From NCBI GenBank assembly GCA_038238115.1, contig JBBRYB010000017.1, positions 1 through 64,000 on the forward strand: 64,000 bases of DNA, given 5' to 3'. The position numbers and the translations under genes are program-made. Positions 41,912 through 50,377 of this stretch are shown one piece after another. Source of the DNA: JBBRYB01 sp038238115 (GTDB lineage: Bacteria > Actinomycetota > Actinomycetes > Propionibacteriales > Nocardioidaceae). The first letter of the stretch is position 1. Every line of letters starts with the position of its first letter. The notes beneath the pieces are model-generated. The model did not search any database. It worked only from the letters and a program-made list of their open reading frames with translations, and was not told the origin of the DNA.

Positions 41912-43638
41912 AGCTTCTCCTCGTCGTCGGCCGCTGCTCGGTTGGTGGCATCCGACTCGCGCCGCGCCGTCGGGTGCTCCGGCGTGGCGGCGCGTCGCAG
42001 CCGGCCGGCGACCTCGGCGACGTGCGCGCCCGGGTCGCCGCCCGACACCCGGTCGAGCGCTGCGATCTCGACCACCGTACGCCCTTCGACGGATCTCAGC
42101 CGCACCCAGGTGCGACGAGGTCGGATGAACAGGGATCCGAGCAGCCCGAGGATCGCCGCGAGCACCCCGACAAGAGGGATGACCTTGCCCGGTGCGTGGT
42201 TGATCTGCAGCTTCACCCAGCGCTGGTAGCCGTCGAATGTGATGGAGCCGACCTTGCCCAGCTGCATCGTCTGGCCCTTCCTCAGCAGCAGTGCCCGCGG
42301 GTTCCCGTCCGTCGTCTTCAGGGCTGTCAGGTTGTCCTTGTCGAGCACGTAGACCGACTGTGAGGCGCCCGAGTCCAGCCCGAGGTTGCCCTGGTAGGCG
42401 ATCAGCGACAGCACCGGGTTTCGTGCATCGGGGAAGACCGAACAGGGCTGGCCCCTGCACAGCGACGCCGTCGGGAAGAAGTAGCCCTCGAACGCAAGCT
42501 GGTCGGGGGCCGCGTCGGGCACCTTGATGACACCGTAGGACACGAATGAGTTGTCCTGGGGCAAGAAGATCACCGGCCCCGAGTAGGCCAGCTTGCCGGC
42601 ACCGTCGCGCACGGTGACCACTGGTGCGTAGCCGTGCCCGACGAGGAAGACCGACGTCTGGTCGACCTCGAGCGGGTGATTGACCCGGAGGTCGTAGGAG
42701 TACGGCGCCGCGCCCGGATGATCCGTCACGGACAGGTTGGCGTCGAACGTCAACGGTGTTCCCTGTCCCGCCCCCGAGCTCTTCCAGCTGACGTTGAAAT
42801 CCTTGACGGTGAAGCTGAAGGGCGCCAGGTTCGCCACGTCGAAACGAGCGCCGGGAGTGAACTCGTCGTACTGGATCAGCGTGTCGGAGAAGCCCTGCCC
42901 GCTGATGACGGCGGCGCTGCCCTTGAAGCCGTACAAGCCGGTCACGGCGACTCCGACGAGCACGACCAGCAGGGCGAGGTGGAAAAGCAGGTTGCCCGCC
43001 TCGCGCAGGTATCCCTTCTCCGCGCTGACCACGACGCTGTCAGCCGCGTCGTAGACCTCCACGCGGCGACGCTGGGCTTGCATCAGCTCGCGTACCCGCT
43101 GGGTCAAGAGGGCGACCGGCTCGTCGCTGCTCCAGGTGTCGTACGCCGACAACCGACTCAGGTTGCGCGGCGCCTTCGGCGGCCGCGCCCGGACGGCACG
43201 CAGATAGACCCGAAGCCGCGGCACGATGCAACCGACGAGCGAAACCATGAGCAACACGTAGATGGAGCTGAACCACACCGAGCTGTAGACGTTGAACATG
43301 CCGACGCGCTCGAACAGTGGGGCGAGCGCCGGATGCTTGTCCGTCCAGATCGTCACCGCTGACGGGTCGACCCGCTCCTGCGGGATCAGTGAGCCCGGGA
43401 TGGCTGCGACCGCGAGCAGGAAAAGCAGGATCAAGGCGGTGCGCATCGATGTGAGCTGCCGCCAACTCCAGCGCGCGAGCTCCGGTGGCCTGAGCGCCGG
43501 GGCTCCGGGTCGTGCCGGCGGTCCCGGCGACATCGGCGCCGGGCTCGGGCCGGCCTCGGTCGGCTCCGACGAGACGAAGGCCTCGTCGGGCGGTCGGGCG
43601 AAGTCGGCCGGGCGGTCAGACGGCGGTCTCAAAGCCAC
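41908..43638 (-). CDS. resB: Cytochrome c biogenesis protein ResB
   Basis: 576 residues. The N-terminal 60 are Pro/Ala-rich and soluble. Helices follow at about 64-83, 118-137 and 208-226, then a large extracytoplasmic domain (about 230-500), and a last helix near 512-528. LTSMRTALILLFLLAVAAIPG and VDPSAVTIW are typical ResB openings. The GTG at 43638 overlaps the ccdA 3' end by 23 bp. It forms the haem-lyase complex with CcsB, encoded next. Confidence 0.93.
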   Translation of the reverse strand: MALRPPSDRPADFARPPDEAFVSSEPTEAGPSPAPMSPGPPARPGAPALRPPELARWSWRQLTSMRTALILLFLLAVAAIPGSLIPQERVDPSAVTIWTDKHPALAPLFERVGMFNVYSSVWFSSIYVLLMVSLVGCIVPRLRVYLRAVRARPPKAPRNLSRLSAYDTWSSDEPVALLTQRVRELMQAQRRRVEVYDAADSVVVSAEKGYLREAGNLLFHLALLVVLVGVAVTGLYGFKGSAAVISGQGFSDTLIQYDEFTPGARFDVANLAPFSFTVKDFNVSWKSSGAGQGTPLTFDANLSVTDHPGAAPYSYDLRVNHPLEVDQTSVFLVGHGYAPVVTVRDGAGKLAYSGPVIFLPQDNSFVSYGVIKVPDAAPDQLAFEGYFFPTASLCRGQPCSVFPDARNPVLSLIAYQGNLGLDSGASQSVYVLDKDNLTALKTTDGNPRALLLRKGQTMQLGKVGSITFDGYQRWVKLQINHAPGKVIPLVGVLAAILGLLGSLFIRPRRTWVRLRSVEGRTVVEIAALDRVSGGDPGAHVAEVAGRLRRAATPEHPTARRESDATNRAAADDEEKL

Positions 43639-44419
43639 CGGCCCACCCCCTCATGTCGGCGATCAGCGCGCCCCATGCCCCTGTCACCATCAAGATGCCC
43701 ACCACGACCAACATGCCTCCGCCGAGGCGCATCACCCAAGCTTGGTGTTGGCGGACCCAGCCGACGGCACCCATCATCTTGCGAAAGGAAACCGCCGCGA
43801 CGAGGAAGGGGATACCGAGCCCGAGACAGTAGACGAACGCGAGGAAGGCACCTCGGCTGGGGTTCGGCCCGAAGGCTCCGCCCAGCGACAGCACGGCACC
43901 CAGGGTCGGCCCGATGCAAGGCGTCCAGCCGAGCCCGAAGAGAACGCCGAGCAGCGGTGCCGCAGCGAGCCCGACGGCCGGCACCTGGTGGATTCGCAGG
44001 TCGCGCTGGAGCAGGGGCACGACACCGGAGAAGACGAGGCCGAGCATGATCGTGACGACGCCGAGGACCTTCGTCAGCAGCACTTGATGGTCCAAGAGCA
44101 GGTAGCCGAGCTGGCCGAACGCCCCGCCCACGGCGATGAACACGAGGGAGAAGCCGAGCACAAACAGCACAGTGCCGGTCACCATCCGGCCGCGCACCCC
44201 GGTGCTGCCCTTGGCCACGATGTCGGCTCCGGACAGACCCGTGACATAGGAGACGTAGCCGGGCAGCAGGGGAAGGACGCAGGGCGAGAAGAACGACACG
44301 AGGCCGGCGACCATGGCCACGGGCACGGCGAGCAGGATCGACCCGTCGAGCGCAGTGTCTCGAAACCAGCCACCGATCGATGCGACTGGTGCGAGCGAGG
44401 GGTCGAGCAGCAGCTCCAC
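43616..44419 (-). CDS. ccdA: Cytochrome c biogenesis thiol transporter CcdA
   Basis: 267 residues, six helices. The two redox cysteines lie in FFSPCVLPLLPGYVSYVTG (about 43-61) and GLGWTPCIGPTLGAVLSLGG (about 157-176). CcdA passes reducing power across the membrane to ResA so that apocytochrome c cysteines stay reduced. Start GTG at 44419, six bases after the resA stop. Confidence 0.95.
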   Translation of the reverse strand: MELLLDPSLAPVASIGGWFRDTALDGSILLAVPVAMVAGLVSFFSPCVLPLLPGYVSYVTGLSGADIVAKGSTGVRGRMVTGTVLFVLGFSLVFIAVGGAFGQLGYLLLDHQVLLTKVLGVVTIMLGLVFSGVVPLLQRDLRIHQVPAVGLAAAPLLGVLFGLGWTPCIGPTLGAVLSLGGAFGPNPSRGAFLAFVYCLGLGIPFLVAAVSFRKMMGAVGWVRQHQAWVMRLGGGMLVVVGILMVTGAWGALIADMRGWAGGFETAV

Positions 44420-44425
44420 GGGCGG

Positions 44426-45037
44426 TCAGGCCCCCGCCCCGAGTTCGTGCACGAGCCCGACCAGGGTGCTCGCGGTCGTCGGACCGGACACCAGTGCGGC
44501 GATCCGGCCCTGGGCATCGATGACGATCGTCGAGGGGATCGACGTGGGGTTGATGATCCCGTAGAACTTGAGCAGCAGCGCGCTGTCCTGGTCGACCAGA
44601 CTCGGGTAGGGGACGTCGAAAGTGCGCACAAAGGCCTTGGCTTCGGCGCTCGACTCACCGTTCTGCCGGGTGTCGATGCCGACGAACTGGGCGCCTGGCA
44701 GCCGATCCGCCGCCTCGACGAGGTCAAGTGCCTCACCCCGGCACGGCCCGCACCACGAACCCCACACGTTCAGCACGATGACCTTGCCGTGGTAGTCGCC
44801 CGTGTCGATGGTGCCGCCGCCGAGAGCGGCGCCGGCGAGAGTCGGGGCCGGCTTGCGGTCGGCGGGGGCGATCATCGTCACGCTGCCGTCACCGGTGATG
44901 TAGCCCTTGGCACCGGTGCTGCTGGCGCCTGACGTCGCGCAGCTCGCCACCGATGCGACGAGCACGAACGCGACCACGAGCGCGGCCGCTGCGTGGACGA
45001 TGTGCCGTCCGCGACGGCGCCGAGGCGGCAACGTCAT
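44426..45037 (-). CDS. resA: Thiol-disulfide oxidoreductase ResA/TlpA, lipoprotein
   Basis: 203 residues from ATG at 45037 (ATGA overlap with the phosphatase stop). A lipobox VASC lies at about residue 33 after a hydrophobic helix, so it is probably membrane-anchored by lipid. The thioredoxin fold carries WGSWCGPCRGEALDLV (about 93-108), with a WCGPC active site. It is expected to reduce apocytochrome c, taking electrons from CcdA encoded directly downstream. Confidence 0.94.
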   Translation of the reverse strand: MTLPPRRRRGRHIVHAAAALVVAFVLVASVASCATSGASSTGAKGYITGDGSVTMIAPADRKPAPTLAGAALGGGTIDTGDYHGKVIVLNVWGSWCGPCRGEALDLVEAADRLPGAQFVGIDTRQNGESSAEAKAFVRTFDVPYPSLVDQDSALLLKFYGIINPTSIPSTIVIDAQGRIAALVSGPTTASTLVGLVHELGAGA

Positions 45038-45696
45038 GCTCCGGCGGTGAAGTTCTTCGCGGCCCGGACCGGCACGAGGTCGGCCGCCGGCTCGGAGTAG
45101 GCGACGCTCGTGACCCGCTCGCCGTCGTACGTGAATGTCGTCAGGCTCGCTAGGCTGCACTGGCGACGGCGCGGGTCGTGGAAGAGCCGCCGCCCCTCGA
45201 CCTGCGACCGCACGATCCAGACCGGCAGCTGGTGCGACACGATCAGCGCCTCGTGTCCGGTGCTCGCCTCCCGAGTGTCGTACATGGCCGCGAGCATGCG
45301 TACGACGATGTCGCGGTACGGCTCCCCCCACGAGGGGCGGACCGGGTTGTAGAGATATTTCCACGCCGCAGGCTTGCGCAGCGCGCCGTCGCCGACACCG
45401 AAGTGCTGACCCTCGAACTTGTTCGACGCTTCCACGACGCGATCGTCGGTGACGATATCGAGGCCCAATGCCGCGGCTGTCGGCTGGGCCGTCTCCTGGG
45501 CGCGCTCGAGGGGGGACGACACGATCCGGGCGATATCGCGGCCCTTCAGCGTCTGCGCGACCCGCTCGGCCATCTGGACGCCGACGTCGCTGAGATGGAA
45601 CTCCGGGAGGCGCCCGTAGAGGATCCCGCCGGGGTTGTATACCTCGCCATGACGCAGCAGATGGACGACTGTCTTCGTCGTGCTGGTCGAGGTCAT
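45034..45696 (-). CDS. Histidine phosphatase family protein
   Basis: 220 residues. The catalytic RHGE motif lies at about 15-18 (LLRHGEVYNPGGILYGRLPE), with the partner arginine in SSPLERAQETAQ and the second His in ALIVSHQLPVWIVR. It fits the phosphoglycerate-mutase-like clade, but no isozyme call is safe. Both ends overlap neighbours (ATGA with hemL upstream and resA downstream), so it is translationally coupled to haem synthesis and cytochrome c assembly. The substrate is unknown. Confidence 0.9.
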   Translation of the reverse strand: MTSTSTTKTVVHLLRHGEVYNPGGILYGRLPEFHLSDVGVQMAERVAQTLKGRDIARIVSSPLERAQETAQPTAAALGLDIVTDDRVVEASNKFEGQHFGVGDGALRKPAAWKYLYNPVRPSWGEPYRDIVVRMLAAMYDTREASTGHEALIVSHQLPVWIVRSQVEGRRLFHDPRRRQCSLASLTTFTYDGERVTSVAYSEPAADLVPVRAAKNFTAGA

Positions 45697-47048
45697 CGGT
45701 GTCCTTCGGGTCGTGCGGCGGCCGCGGCCGCGGCGGCCTTGGGGAGCGCTGCCGCGATCCGGTCGATCGCGGCGTCGTCATGGGCGGCGCTGACGAACCA
45801 CGCTTCGAACGCACTCGGCGGCAGGTAGACGCCCGCGTCGAGCATCGAGTGGAAGAAGGCCCGGAACCGGTACAGCGCCTGGCGGCTTGCCTCATCGAAG
45901 TTGCGGACCGCGGTGGCCCCATGGTCTTCTACGAAGAAGCAGCTGAAAAGGTTTCCGGCGGCCTGGACGACGTGCGGAACGCCTGCGCCCGTCAACGCCT
46001 CGGTAACCAGACCGGCGATGGTCTGCGCGGCACGGTCCAGCGCCGCGTACGTCGCCTCGGTGGCGAGTCGCAGCGTGGTGAGCCCGGCGGTCGTTGCGAT
46101 CGGGTTTCCGGACAGCGTGCCGGCCTGGTAGACCGGGCCGACCGGTGCCAGCTCGGCCATCACGTCGGCGCGACCGCCGAATGCAGCAGCTGGGAAACCG
46201 CCGCCCATCACCTTGCCGAACGTCATCAGGTCGGGGCTCCAGCCCTCCGCCGCTCCGTCAATCCCCCAGTGGCCGGACCGGCTCACCCGGAAGCCCGTCA
46301 TCACCTCGTCGCTGACGAAGAGGGCACCATGGTCGCGACACAGCTCGGCCAGGCGGCCGTTGAAGTACTCGACGGGAGGTATTGCGCCCATGTTTCCGCA
46401 GGCGGCCTCCGTGATGAGGCAGGCGATCCGGTCGCCGAACTCGGCGAACACGATCTGGACGGCGTCGATGTCGTTGTAGGGCAGCACCACGGTGGAGGCG
46501 GTCGAGGCGGCCGGCACTCCCGGCGTGCCCGGCAGCGCGAACGTGGCCACGCCCGAGCCCGCTGCGGCCAGCAGGCTGTCCACGTGTCCGTGGTAGCAGC
46601 CGGCGAACTTCACGACCAGCTCCCGTCCGGTGTAGCCGCGGGCGAGCCTGATCGCCGACATCGTCGCCTCGGTGCCGGAGGAGACGAGGCGCACCTGGTC
46701 GACTGGCGTTCGGGCGACGATCTCTTCGGCCAGCTCCACCTCTGGAACCGACGGCGTCCCGAACGACGTACCCGAGCTGACGGCTCGCTGGACGGCGTCG
46801 ACCACCTCAGGATGGGCGTGGCCCAAGATCATCGGGCCCCAGGAGCAGACCAGGTCGACATACTCGTTGCCGTCGACGTCGTACAGGTAGGGACCTGACC
46901 CGCGGGCCATGAACCGTGGCGTGCCGCCGACGGCGCGAAACGCGCGCACAGGGCTGTTGACTCCGCCGGGGGTCACATCGAGAGCCCGGGCGAACAGCTC
47001 ACCCGAGCCGGCCGTTGTGGTCCGGGCTTCGTCATCCAGCGAGGTCAC
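45693..47048 (-). CDS. hemL: Glutamate-1-semialdehyde 2,1-aminomutase
   Basis: 451 residues from a GTG at 47048 (GGCAGG before it). The frame stays open upstream through a repeat array, but nothing there resembles the family. PLP enzyme that makes 5-aminolevulinate in the C5 pathway. PGGVNSPVRAFRAVGG (near 26-41) is the conserved start, FVSDEVMTGFR holds the cofactor-contact Asp, and LMTFGKVMGGGFPAAAFGG holds the PLP lysine. The C-terminus ends in an Ala-rich run. It lies 617 bp downstream of hemB with repeats in between. Confidence 0.95.
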   Translation of the reverse strand: MTSLDDEARTTTAGSGELFARALDVTPGGVNSPVRAFRAVGGTPRFMARGSGPYLYDVDGNEYVDLVCSWGPMILGHAHPEVVDAVQRAVSSGTSFGTPSVPEVELAEEIVARTPVDQVRLVSSGTEATMSAIRLARGYTGRELVVKFAGCYHGHVDSLLAAAGSGVATFALPGTPGVPAASTASTVVLPYNDIDAVQIVFAEFGDRIACLITEAACGNMGAIPPVEYFNGRLAELCRDHGALFVSDEVMTGFRVSRSGHWGIDGAAEGWSPDLMTFGKVMGGGFPAAAFGGRADVMAELAPVGPVYQAGTLSGNPIATTAGLTTLRLATEATYAALDRAAQTIAGLVTEALTGAGVPHVVQAAGNLFSCFFVEDHGATAVRNFDEASRQALYRFRAFFHSMLDAGVYLPPSAFEAWFVSAAHDDAAIDRIAAALPKAAAAAAAARPEGHR

Positions 47049-47156
47049 CCTGCCATTGTCGCCGACTCCCCTTCCTCCCGCCTCGGCGCCCACCCACGCC
47101 CGTCCGTGGCTTAGCGTCGGTGGGCGCGGGCCGCCGCCGCCATGCCCCGCCGCGCG

Positions 47157-47219
47157 CTGCGTCTGCCCCGCCGCGCGCTGAGTCTGCCCCGCCTCGCTCT
47201 GAGTCTGCCCCGCCGCGCT
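47157..47219. repeat. Three-unit 21-bp tandem array
   Basis: Units at 47157, 47178 and 47199 read CTG[C/A]GTCTGCCCCGCC[G/T]CGC[G/T]; a partial unit precedes (47142-47156) and another follows (from 47220), running into the hairpin. Same period as the array at 27303 but a different sequence. Confidence 0.85.
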
Positions 47220-47224
47220 CTGCG

Positions 47225-47266
47225 TCTGCCATGTGAACACTGCCTCCGCAGTGTGCACATGGCAGA
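47225..47266. repeat. Long hairpin with 19-bp arms
   Basis: Left arm 47225-47243 starts TCTGCCATGTG, right arm 47248-47266 ends CACATGGCAGA; 18 of 19 positions pair around a CTCC loop. A third copy of CTGCCATGT lies at 47288-47296. It is about 180 bp upstream of hemL. Confidence 0.85.
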
Positions 47267-47551
47267 TCAGCCGGGTGGAACCTGCACCTGCCATGTTCAC
47301 CTCGGGACACGGCGTCTCGTGATCAGCATCGTGACGACGTTCCAGGCGCTCATCGCCTCTCGCCCTGGTCTCGCCCGTCCCTTCGACGCCGTAACTGGAA
47401 ACGACCGGACAAGAGCCTTCCGGAGGGTCTCAAGGGCACGCGCAGCCTCGACGAGCTCACCCAGTTCCTGCCGCTGCCGCAATGATCGTCCTGATCTTCT
47501 GTGTGCTCGGCACGACGACCCGCCGCGCCCGCGCCCCAACGGTGACGAGCC

Positions 47552-47653
47552 CGCGGCCGTGTCGTGACCGAGGCCGTGTCGTGACCGAGGCCGTGTCCTG
47601 ACCGAGGCAGTGTCCTGACCGAGTCCGTGTCCAGATCGAGGCCGTGTCCAGAC
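47552..47653. repeat. Six-unit 17-bp tandem array after hemB
   Basis: Units start at 47552, 47569, 47586, 47603, 47620 and 47637, consensus CGAGGCCGTGTC[C/G][T/A]GAC. A 17-bp period cannot be kept in one reading frame, so the array is non-coding. It ends 12 bp before the hemB stop codon. Confidence 0.9.
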
Positions 47654-47664
47654 GACGGCTGCCG

Positions 47665-48645
47665 TCAGCGTCCGGAGAGGCGGCCGGCGACCTCTGTGGC
47701 CCAGTAGGTAAGGATGATGTCGGCGCCCGCCCGCCGGATCGAGGTAAGCGCCTCAACGATGGCGGCCTCGCGGTCGAGGTAGCCGGCAGCGGCGGCCGCC
47801 TCGATCATCGCGTACTCACCCGACACGTTGTAGGCGGCGACGGGTACGTCGGAAAGCGCCGCAACCTCCCGCAACACGTCGAGATACCCGAGGGCCGGCT
47901 TCACCATCACCAGATCGGCACCCTCGGCCAGGTCGAGCGACACCTCGCGCAGCGCCTCGCGTCCGTTGCCCGGGTCCTGTTGGTAGGTTCGCCGATCACC
48001 CTGCAGCGTTGAGCTGACCGCCTCGCGGAAGGGGCCGTAGAACGCAGACGCGAACTTCGCCGAGTAGGCCAGGATCGCGACCTCGGCGTGACCTCCGGCA
48101 TCGAGCGCGCCGCGGATCGCCTCGACCTGTCCGTCCATCATCCCGCTCGGCCCGACGACGTGGACGCCCGCCGCGGCCTGCGCGAGCGCCATCGCGGCAT
48201 ACTGCTCCAGCGTGGCGTCGTTGTCGACCGACCCGTCGGCGGCGAGCACGCCGCAGTGGCCGTGGTCGGTGAACTCGTCGAGGCAGAGGTCACTCATCAC
48301 GACCGTTTCCTGGCCCACCTCGGCGACCACGTCAGCGATGGCGACGTTCAAGATGCCTTCGGGGTCGAGACCGCCGCTGCCCGTGGCGTCCTTGCGTGCG
48401 GGGATGCCGAAGACCATGATCCCGCCGACGCCCGAGGCGACCGCCTCGGCCGCGGCTTTGCGCAGCGAGTCGCGCGAGTGTTGCACGACGCCCGGCATGC
48501 TCGCGATCGGCGCCGGCTCCGTCAGCCCTTCGGCGACGAAGACGGGCAGGACGAGCTGGTTCGGCGCCAGCGTCGTCTCCGACACGAGCCGCCGCATCGC
48601 CGGGGTGGCGCGCAGCCGACGCGGCCGGACGAGCGGGAAGCCCAC
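47665..48645 (-). CDS. hemB: Delta-aminolevulinic acid dehydratase
   Basis: 326 residues from a GTG at 48645, five bases after the hemD stop. An earlier GTG (48678) would add 11 non-family residues. It condenses two 5-aminolevulinate molecules to porphobilinogen. RPRRLRATPAMRRLVSE is the usual opening. DLCLDEFTDHGHCG (near 118-131) is the metal-binding region, with one of the zinc-type cysteines replaced by Asp. The two catalytic lysines are in YSAKFASAFYGPFREA and LVMVKPALGYLDV. Confidence 0.95.
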   Translation of the reverse strand: MGFPLVRPRRLRATPAMRRLVSETTLAPNQLVLPVFVAEGLTEPAPIASMPGVVQHSRDSLRKAAAEAVASGVGGIMVFGIPARKDATGSGGLDPEGILNVAIADVVAEVGQETVVMSDLCLDEFTDHGHCGVLAADGSVDNDATLEQYAAMALAQAAAGVHVVGPSGMMDGQVEAIRGALDAGGHAEVAILAYSAKFASAFYGPFREAVSSTLQGDRRTYQQDPGNGREALREVSLDLAEGADLVMVKPALGYLDVLREVAALSDVPVAAYNVSGEYAMIEAAAAAGYLDREAAIVEALTSIRRAGADIILTYWATEVAGRLSGR

Positions 48646-48649
48646 CGGC

Positions 48650-50377
48650 TCAGGTCGCCCGGCGGCGGTTCGGCGCACGCCGCTCGGACGGCTTCGTCAC
48701 CGGCTCGCCGGCCCTGATCATCGAGAGCCGCCTCGACGCACCAAAGTCCCCGAGCGCCTCGGCCAGCGCCTCGGCCGACGGCTGCGGTGCGATAACGTCG
48801 ACGCGTAGCCCGTGTTCCTCGCATGTTTTTGCGGTCGCCGGTCCGATCGCGGCAATGATCGTCGACGGGTGCGCCTTGCCCGCGATCCCGACGAGGTTTC
48901 GCACCGTCGACGATGACGTGAAGACGACCGCGTCGAACTTCCCCGTCTTGATCGCGTCCCGGGTCGGCGCCGGCGGAGGTGCCGCCCGAACCGTCCGGTA
49001 GGCCGTCACGTCGTCGACCTCCCAGCCCAGCTCGTGTAGGCCGGCCACGAGCGTCTCGGTGGCGATGTCGGCGCGCGGGAGGAACACCCGGTTGATCGGG
49101 TCGAGCAGATCGTCGTACGGCGGCCAGTCCTCGAGCAGCCCCTGTGCCGACTGCTCCCCCGAGGGAACCAGGTCGGCACGAATACCCCATGCGGCCACAC
49201 TGTCGGCGGTCTTGTCGCCGACGGCGGCGACCTTCAGGCCACTGAAGGCCCGCGCGTCAAGCCCGTAGTCGTCGAACTTCTCGCGCACGGCCTTCACCGC
49301 GTTGACCGACGTGAAGACGACCCACTCGTAGCGACCTTCGACGAGACCTCGCACGGCCTTGTCCATCTGCAGGGGGTTGCGCGGCGGTTCGACGGAGATC
49401 GTGGGCACCTCCTCCGGCACACCGCCGTAGGAGCGCAGCCGACTCGACAGCGAGGCGGCCTGCTCCTTCGTGCGCGGTACCAGGATGCGCCAGCCGAACA
49501 GCGGCTTCGTCTCGAACCACGACAAGGCGTCACGCATCGCGACCACCTCTCCGACGACGGTGATCGCGGGCGCCGCGATGTGCGCCGCCTTCGCATCGGC
49601 CGCGATGTCGGCCAACCTGGAGACCACCGTCTTCTGGTCGGTGGTCGTGCCGACCGACGTCATCGCCACCGGGGTCTCCGGAGACCGCCCTGCCGCCTGC
49701 AACGCCTTCGCGGCCTCACCGATCGCCGACACGGCCGACAGCAGCACCAGGGTCTGGCAGCCCACGTGCCTGCTCCAGTCGATCCTGTTCTCGGCGACGT
49801 TGAGCACGGTGACTTCGCGCGCCGTGCGAGTCGTCAGCGGCACGCCCGCGTATGCAGGGACGGCCGTGATCGAGCTGACGCCAGGCACGATCTCGAAATT
49901 CACCGCCGCCTTGGCGCACGCAGTGGCCTCCTCGGCACCGGTGGCATACATCCATGGGTCACCCGAGAGCAGCCGCACGACACTCCCGCCGCCCTTTGCG
50001 TGCTTGACGACGAGCCTTGCCCGCGACGCATGCGTGAGTCGGTGGCCATCCTCGCCGTAGCCGCCGTCGATGACGGTCACGCTGGCGAGACGCTCGCCGA
50101 GCAGGCTATCCAACAGCAGCGTGTGCTCGGGTGACTCGGTGACGACCACATCAGCGGCACGGATGAGCTCTGTCGCTCGGACGGTGAGCAGGCCGGGGTC
50201 ACCCGGACCGGTGCCGACAAACGCGACCGAGCCCGAGTGTCGTGGCGCGGCGATGGGCTCGTCGACCCGGGCGCTCGCCGTCCGGCTCGAGCTGTTGTTG
50301 GCTGCGGAGGTCTTCGGCATCGTCTTCTTCACCGTCTTGCTCGTTGTGGGTTGACTCTTGGACGTTGCTCGTGTCAC
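48650..50377 (-). CDS. hemD: Uroporphyrinogen-III synthase fused to methyltransferase-like domain
   Basis: 575 residues from a GTG at 50377 (GTGA overlap with hemC). A Lys/Ser/Thr-rich N-terminus of about 45 residues is followed by a tetrapyrrole methyltransferase fold (about 48-290) with FVGTGPGDPGLLTVRA and VPGVSSITAVPAYAGVPLTT. The HemD domain follows (about 300-560) with LVPRTKEQAASLSSRLRSYG and FTSVNAVKAVREKF. In classic SUMT enzymes the substrate loop reads GDPFVFGRGGEE; here it is GDPWMYATGAEE. Methylation activity is therefore less sure than the uroporphyrinogen-III synthase activity needed for haem. Confidence 0.93.
   Translation of the reverse strand: MTRATSKSQPTTSKTVKKTMPKTSAANNSSSRTASARVDEPIAAPRHSGSVAFVGTGPGDPGLLTVRATELIRAADVVVTESPEHTLLLDSLLGERLASVTVIDGGYGEDGHRLTHASRARLVVKHAKGGGSVVRLLSGDPWMYATGAEEATACAKAAVNFEIVPGVSSITAVPAYAGVPLTTRTAREVTVLNVAENRIDWSRHVGCQTLVLLSAVSAIGEAAKALQAAGRSPETPVAMTSVGTTTDQKTVVSRLADIAADAKAAHIAAPAITVVGEVVAMRDALSWFETKPLFGWRILVPRTKEQAASLSSRLRSYGGVPEEVPTISVEPPRNPLQMDKAVRGLVEGRYEWVVFTSVNAVKAVREKFDDYGLDARAFSGLKVAAVGDKTADSVAAWGIRADLVPSGEQSAQGLLEDWPPYDDLLDPINRVFLPRADIATETLVAGLHELGWEVDDVTAYRTVRAAPPPAPTRDAIKTGKFDAVVFTSSSTVRNLVGIAGKAHPSTIIAAIGPATAKTCEEHGLRVDVIAPQPSAEALAEALGDFGASRRLSMIRAGEPVTKPSERRAPNRRRAT

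Larger units (their letters stand above)
47049..47664. other. Repeat-rich intergenic region hemB-hemL
   Basis: 616 bp within an otherwise compact leftward gene cluster. It carries a 21-bp array, a 42-nt hairpin and a 17-bp array. Open frames exist across it because of the repeats, but no supportable gene is present. Confidence 0.7.

Noticed and set aside
47049..47300. N-terminal extension of HemL through the repeat array
   Set aside because: The extension is heptad low-complexity sequence without family similarity. GTG at 47048 gives the usual length and has a ribosome binding site.
47552..47653. CRISPR or iteron-type origin
   Set aside because: There are no spacers, no replication gene nearby and no AT-rich stretch beside the array.
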